Source: Methylorubrum salsuginis
GTDB lineage: Bacteria > Pseudomonadota > Alphaproteobacteria > Rhizobiales > Beijerinckiaceae
Direction: 5' to 3'
Assembly (NCBI RefSeq): GCF_900114375.1
Contig: NZ_FOSV01000025.1
Location: forward strand, 1 to 64,000
Length of the DNA stretch: 64,000 bases
The notes beneath the pieces are model-generated. The model did not search any database and was not told the origin of the DNA. It saw only the letters and a list, made by a program, of their open reading frames with translations. The first letter of the stretch is position 1. Each line of letters opens with the position of its first letter. A program made the position numbers and the translations under genes. Positions 60,451-64,000 of the stretch are shown here, in pieces.

Positions 60451-62904
60451 GTGAGCGACCCTTTCCGATTTCTCCCGTCGGGCGGCGTCACCGGCGCCGA
60501 GATCCGCGCGCGCGACTGGTCCGACACCTCCCTCGGTGCGCCGGAGGCTTGGTCGCCGTTCCTGAAGGCTACTCTCGCGCAGATGCTGTCGTGCCCCACG
60601 GCGATGTTCCTCGCCTGGGGGCCGGACCTGCTCTGCTTCTACAACGACGCCTACCGCCCGATCCTCGGCTACCGCCTGGACACGGCCCTGGGACGGCCCT
60701 TCCGGGTGGTATGGGCAAGCATCTGGGACGAGATCGGTCCCCTCGTCGATGCGACGCTCGCCGGCGAGAGCACCACCGTTACCGACATGCCGCTCGACCT
60801 CTCGCGCGACGGCAGGCCCGAGCGCGGCTGGTGGTCCTTTAGCTACTCGCCGGCCATCGACGAGGCCGGCGGGGTCGCCGGCCTGTTCTGCGTTACCGCC
60901 GAGACCACCGCCCGCGTCCTCGGAGAGGCGGCCCTGCGCGAGAGCGAGGACCACTTCCGGCACACGGTCGAACTGAACCCGCAGGTCCCCTGGACCTGCG
61001 ACCCGGCAGGCAACATCACCTCGTTTTCGAACCGCTGGCTGACGCTGACCGGCCAACGGCCACACGAGACCTACGGGTCCGGCTGGATCAAGGCGGTCCA
61101 CCCCGAGGATGTCCCGTCCACGGTGACGGCCTTCACGGCCTGCCTCGCCTCGGGCGACCCCGTCGACGTCGATTACCGGCTCCGCATGGCCGCGACGGGC
61201 GATTACCGCTGGATGCGCGCCCGTGCCCAGCCACGCCGGAACGCAACCGGCGCCATCGTCTCCTGGTACGGCGTCGTCGAGGACATCCACGACCGCAAAC
61301 TCGCCGAGCGCGACCTGCGCGAGCTTAACGCGCACTTGGAACGTCGCGTCGAGGAGGTGCTCGCCCAGCGTAAGCTCTGGGCCGACGTGTTCGAGGTCAC
61401 CGACGCCCTCGTCTGCGCCCTCGGTCCCGACTACCGGCTGCTCGCCGTCAACCGCGCCTACGCCGACGAGTTCGAGGCCATCTACGGGGTCCGCCCGAGG
61501 GTCGGCGACGACCTGATCGGCCTCCTGTCACACGTTCCCGGGCAGCAGGCGCAGGCGCGGACAGTCTGGACGCGGGCGCTGTCGGGCGAGGCGTTCACGC
61601 TTGTCGACGAGTTCGGCGACCCCGACCGCAAGCGGCCCTGCTACGAGCTGACCTTCACCCCGTTGCAAGACGCCGACGGCGAGCGGATCGGCGCCTTCCA
61701 GTACGCGACCGACGTCACCCAACGGCTGCGCGACCTGGAGCAGCTCGCCAAGGCCGAAGAAGCCCTGCGCCAGGCCCAGAAGATGGAGGCCGTCGGGCAG
61801 TTGACCGGGGGCGTCGCGCATGACTTCAACAACCTGCTGACCATCATCCGCTCGTCGATGGACCTGCTGCGCAAACCCGACCTGCCGGAGGAGCGCCGCC
61901 GCCGCTACATGGACGCGGTATCCGACACGGTCGACCGCGCCGCCAAGCTGACCAGCCAGCTCCTCGCCTTCGCCCGCCGCCAGTCGCTGATGCCCGAGGC
62001 CTTCGACGTCGGCGCGCGCATCGCCGCGACCGCGGACATGCTGGCCACGGTCACGGGCGCCCGCATCCGGGTCGTCGTCGAGGTGCCGTCCACGACCGCT
62101 TGCCACGTCTTCGCCGACCCGAGCCAGTTCGAGACCGCGCTGATCAACATGGCGGTGAACGCCCGGGACGCGATGGACGGCGAGGGCACGCTCACGCTGA
62201 GGCTCGAATGCCGACGCGGCCTGCCGGAGATCCGCGGGCACGCCGGCACGAGCGGACCGTTCGTGGCGGTCTCCGTCACCGACCAGGGCGTGGGCATCGA
62301 CCCGGCGAACCTCCCGCACATTTTCGAGCCCTTCTTCACGACCAAGGAGGTCGGCAAGGGTACGGGGTTGGGCCTTAGCCAGGTCATCGGCTTCGCGAAG
62401 CAATCGGGCGGCGACGTCGACGTCGCGAGCCGGCCGGGCCGGGGGACGACCTTCACCCTCTACCTGCCCCAGGTCGAGGCGCCCGCGACGGACGCCCCGG
62501 ACGAGCCGAAGGCCGTCCTGGACGGACGGGCGCTCCGCATCCTCGTCGTCGAAGACAACCTCGACGTCGGGCAGTTCTGCACGCAAATCCTGGAGGAACT
62601 CGGCCACACCACCGTCTGGGCGAAGAACGGCGAGGAGGCCCTCGCCGAGGTCGAGCGGGACATGGACCGGTTCGACGCGGTGTTCTCGGACGTGGTGATG
62701 CCCGGAATGGGCGGCGTCGCGTTGGCCCGGCGCCTACGGGCGCTCGTGCCCGACCTGCCCATCATTCTCACGTCCGGCTATAGCGACGTGCTAGCCCGCG
62801 AGGGCACGAACGGGTTCGACCTCGTGCGCAAGCCCTACTCCGCCGCCCAGGTCGCCGAGGCGTTCCGCGCCGTCCCGGGGCGGTTGCGTATCCCCGCGAG
62901 CTGA
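60451..62904 (+). CDS. Soluble PAS-PAS-PAS hybrid histidine kinase
   Basis: 817 residues from GTG 60451, no membrane span. Three sensor units: a PAS/GAF-like domain (about 30-155, WGPDLLCFYNDAYRPILG), PAS with PAC (170-285, WMRARAQPRRNATGA) and PAS (310-425). HisKA with His457 in GGVAHDFNNLL. HATPase_c: N box INMAVNARDAM, G1 VTDQGVGID, F box IFEPFFTTK, G2 KGTGLGLSQ. A receiver domain (695-815) has LVVEDN and phospho-Asp747 in FSDVVMPG and Lys in VRKPY. All phospho-relay residues present. Signal and partner regulator are unknown. Confidence 0.88.
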   Translation: MSDPFRFLPSGGVTGAEIRARDWSDTSLGAPEAWSPFLKATLAQMLSCPTAMFLAWGPDLLCFYNDAYRPILGYRLDTALGRPFRVVWASIWDEIGPLVDATLAGESTTVTDMPLDLSRDGRPERGWWSFSYSPAIDEAGGVAGLFCVTAETTARVLGEAALRESEDHFRHTVELNPQVPWTCDPAGNITSFSNRWLTLTGQRPHETYGSGWIKAVHPEDVPSTVTAFTACLASGDPVDVDYRLRMAATGDYRWMRARAQPRRNATGAIVSWYGVVEDIHDRKLAERDLRELNAHLERRVEEVLAQRKLWADVFEVTDALVCALGPDYRLLAVNRAYADEFEAIYGVRPRVGDDLIGLLSHVPGQQAQARTVWTRALSGEAFTLVDEFGDPDRKRPCYELTFTPLQDADGERIGAFQYATDVTQRLRDLEQLAKAEEALRQAQKMEAVGQLTGGVAHDFNNLLTIIRSSMDLLRKPDLPEERRRRYMDAVSDTVDRAAKLTSQLLAFARRQSLMPEAFDVGARIAATADMLATVTGARIRVVVEVPSTTACHVFADPSQFETALINMAVNARDAMDGEGTLTLRLECRRGLPEIRGHAGTSGPFVAVSVTDQGVGIDPANLPHIFEPFFTTKEVGKGTGLGLSQVIGFAKQSGGDVDVASRPGRGTTFTLYLPQVEAPATDAPDEPKAVLDGRALRILVVEDNLDVGQFCTQILEELGHTTVWAKNGEEALAEVERDMDRFDAVFSDVVMPGMGGVALARRLRALVPDLPIILTSGYSDVLAREGTNGFDLVRKPYSAAQVAEAFRAVPGRLRIPAS

Positions 62905-62943
62905 TGCGGGGGACACGGAGACGTGACAACGACGTCCCGGATC

Positions 62944-63087
62944 TCAGGCCCGGTTGATCGGGCCCGGCGGCTGCGGCGCCGGCGGCTCGGCCGGCGGATA
63001 GCCTGCGGGCGGGGTTGGGTCCGGCGGCGGGTCGCCGATGGGCGGCAACGGGTCGTCGCCCGGGTGCGGCGTGTCTGACCGCATCAT
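62944..63087 (-). CDS. Short proline-rich hypothetical protein
   Basis: 47 residues from ATG 63087 (PGDDPLPPIGDPPPDPTPPA, then EPPAPQPPGPIN). Resembles the many short Pro-rich unnamed proteins of this genus. No known function. Confidence 0.4.
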   Translation of the reverse strand: MMRSDTPHPGDDPLPPIGDPPPDPTPPAGYPPAEPPAPQPPGPINRA

Positions 63088-63249
63088 GTGGCCCCTGTCG
63101 GCTCCCGGACCGGGAGCGGAACCCAACGCACGACGGACCCGAAGGTGGCGCCCGGCCCTGAGGCCGAGCGTCACCCACACGGAATGACCGGACCGGGGGG
63201 CTACAAGGCAAGGGCCGCCGTCCCGGCCACGATGCCGGGGCGGTCCCGT

Positions 63250-63495
63250 TCAAGCCATGAGGCGGCGCGTGTTGTCGGCCACCAGTTCCCGATAGCGCGC
63301 GACGACCTCACCGTGGCTACCGCCGGTCATCAAGGTGTTCGTCGCCTCGATCGCGGCCACGACTTTCTCGCCCACCATGGACACCATCTCGGCCTGGGCC
63401 TCGGCCCCGCCCCAGGCGATCCGCACCAGCCGCAACTCGATGACCTTCTGCGCCTCGAAGGCGAGCAGGAACGCGGCATAAAAGGGATTCGGCAT
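63250..63495 (-). CDS. Short hypothetical helical protein
   Basis: 81 residues: NPFYAAFLLAFEAQKVIELR, ARIAWGG-like text (VRIAWGGAEAQAEM) and GEKVVAAIEATNTLMTGG, entirely helical, reminiscent of small phasin-like proteins but too divergent to name. GGAGCC lies just before the ATG. Confidence 0.5.
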   Translation of the reverse strand: MPNPFYAAFLLAFEAQKVIELRLVRIAWGGAEAQAEMVSMVGEKVVAAIEATNTLMTGGSHGEVVARYRELVADNTRRLMA

Positions 63496-63740
63496 GGAGG
63501 CTCCGGTCGGTCGATCTCGTCGGATAACTCCGAGAGCCGGCTCGATGTCCGCGGAAGGCTACGCAGGCGACCCATCCGCTGGGCGCACGGCCATCGCCTT
63601 CGAACGCCCGCAATCGCCGCTTAGGCGGTAACTGCGGAAATGCGGGAAGTCGTTGCCCTCATGTCTCGTTTCCGGCCAAGGTCGCACCGCGCTTGCGCTT
63701 GGCATCGGACCCGCACGCGACGTGCGCAACCACGGACACC

Positions 63741-64000
63741 ATGACCCAGTACCTCGTCAGGCGCGCCAACGTCCTCGTCCTCGGCGTGCTGATCGCCATC
63801 GTCGCCCTGGTCGGCGCGGTGACCTGGGAGCGGTTGAACGCCTCGCGCGAGGCCCGCGCCTGGTCGCAGCACAGCTACCGCGTGCTCAACACGACCAAGG
63901 ACCTCGCCATCGCCCTGCGCGATGCCGAGCGCGGGCAGCGCGGCTACGTCCTCACAGGCCGGGACGAGTACCTCGGCCCCTACGACGCGGCGCGCGACCG
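63741..64000 (+). CDS. CHASE3-domain sensor protein, 5' part
   Basis: The frame from ATG 63741 runs off the window. A first membrane span (NVLVLGVLIAIVALVGAV) is followed by a periplasmic CHASE3 start: LNTTKDLAIALRDAERGQRG then YVLTGRDEYLGPY, the RGxxLTGxxxxL signature. Proteins that begin this way are usually sensor histidine kinases or cyclic-di-GMP enzymes; which one cannot be seen. Confidence 0.75.
   Translation, partial: MTQYLVRRANVLVLGVLIAIVALVGAVTWERLNASREARAWSQHSYRVLNTTKDLAIALRDAERGQRGYVLTGRDEYLGPYDAARD

Noticed and set aside
61528..62607. 359-residue minus frame opposite the hybrid kinase
   Set aside because: Antisense to HisKA/HATPase motifs.
1..64000. tRNA, rRNA or CRISPR array
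   Set aside because: No cloverleaf-like ends, no rRNA text and no regularly spaced repeats were found by eye; a tRNA scan would settle the first point.

Overview
The window is GC-rich alphaproteobacterial DNA that I would place in Methylobacterium/Methylorubrum or a close relative in the Hyphomicrobiales. The support is the company the genes keep: an alphaproteobacterial-style flagellin tail, GapR/DUF2312 and MucR-like proteins, a NodT-type outer-membrane channel, SorAB sulfite dehydrogenase, multi-PAS HWE/HisKA-style hybrid kinases and short proline-rich proteins. The genus is an inference from gene content, not a proven identity. The sequence looks like a plasmid, a chromid or a chromosome heavily invaded by mobile elements. 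I saw no tRNA, rRNA or CRISPR array.

Left third (1-23 kb) is accessory DNA. It opens with an Mrr-like nuclease and a divergent two-gene unit whose second protein carries a PD-(D/E)xK-like signature. A UvrD-type helicase gene follows, broken by an IS5-family element flanked by CTAG duplications. Then comes a mobilisation module on the minus strand: mobC, a MOBP-like relaxase fused to a RepB-primase-like domain, and a well-supported small gene nested inside the relaxase gene. It is followed by two divergent ExoVII large-subunit (XseA) paralogues and an XseB-like small protein. Next are a tryptophanyl-tRNA synthetase lacking the KMSKS segment, a flagellin remnant, and a compact AT-richer operon at 13.8-18.3 kb. 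That operon encodes a membrane-tail protein, a GNAT, an ASCH protein, a PIN-GNAT-EVE/ASCH-like fusion and a P-loop kinase. I regard it as the best candidate for an undescribed system. A broken serine recombinase, a large tyrosine integrase, a decayed IS5-family copy and an EAL-domain scrap close the region.

Middle (23.9-43 kb) holds envelope and detoxification genes: a DUF4142 protein, a secreted phospholipase A2-like protein, a TetR regulator divergent from a complete EmrA-EmrB-NodT tripartite pump, a patatin-like lipoprotein and a TonB-C protein. A block of small-molecule oxidoreductases and electrophile-defence enzymes follows: GST, aldo/keto reductase, DJ-1/PfpI, SnoaL-like, Old Yellow Enzyme, alpha/beta hydrolase, PRISE-type reductase and MDR reductase, interspersed with remnants of further dehydrogenases.

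43.6-53.1 kb is a sulfite-handling island. It has an ECF sigma/anti-sigma pair, SorA, SorB, a YVTN beta-propeller, a DUF305 protein, a second ECF sigma/anti-sigma pair, a LysR regulator, a second sulfite-oxidase-fold enzyme and a YeiH-type anion exporter. Strong hairpins separate the convergent units.

53.4-64 kb contains a pentapeptide-repeat protein, a Crp/Fnr regulator, short hypothetical genes, GapR-like and MucR-like nucleoid or regulatory proteins, HNH-tail scraps, a hybrid histidine kinase and the start of a CHASE3 sensor. Two near-identical small tyrosine-recombinase genes, in the same orientation and exactly 22,323 bp apart, bracket the pump, detoxification and sulfite genes (33.0-55.3 kb). 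This raises the possibility that the whole block was acquired or can be lost as a unit.
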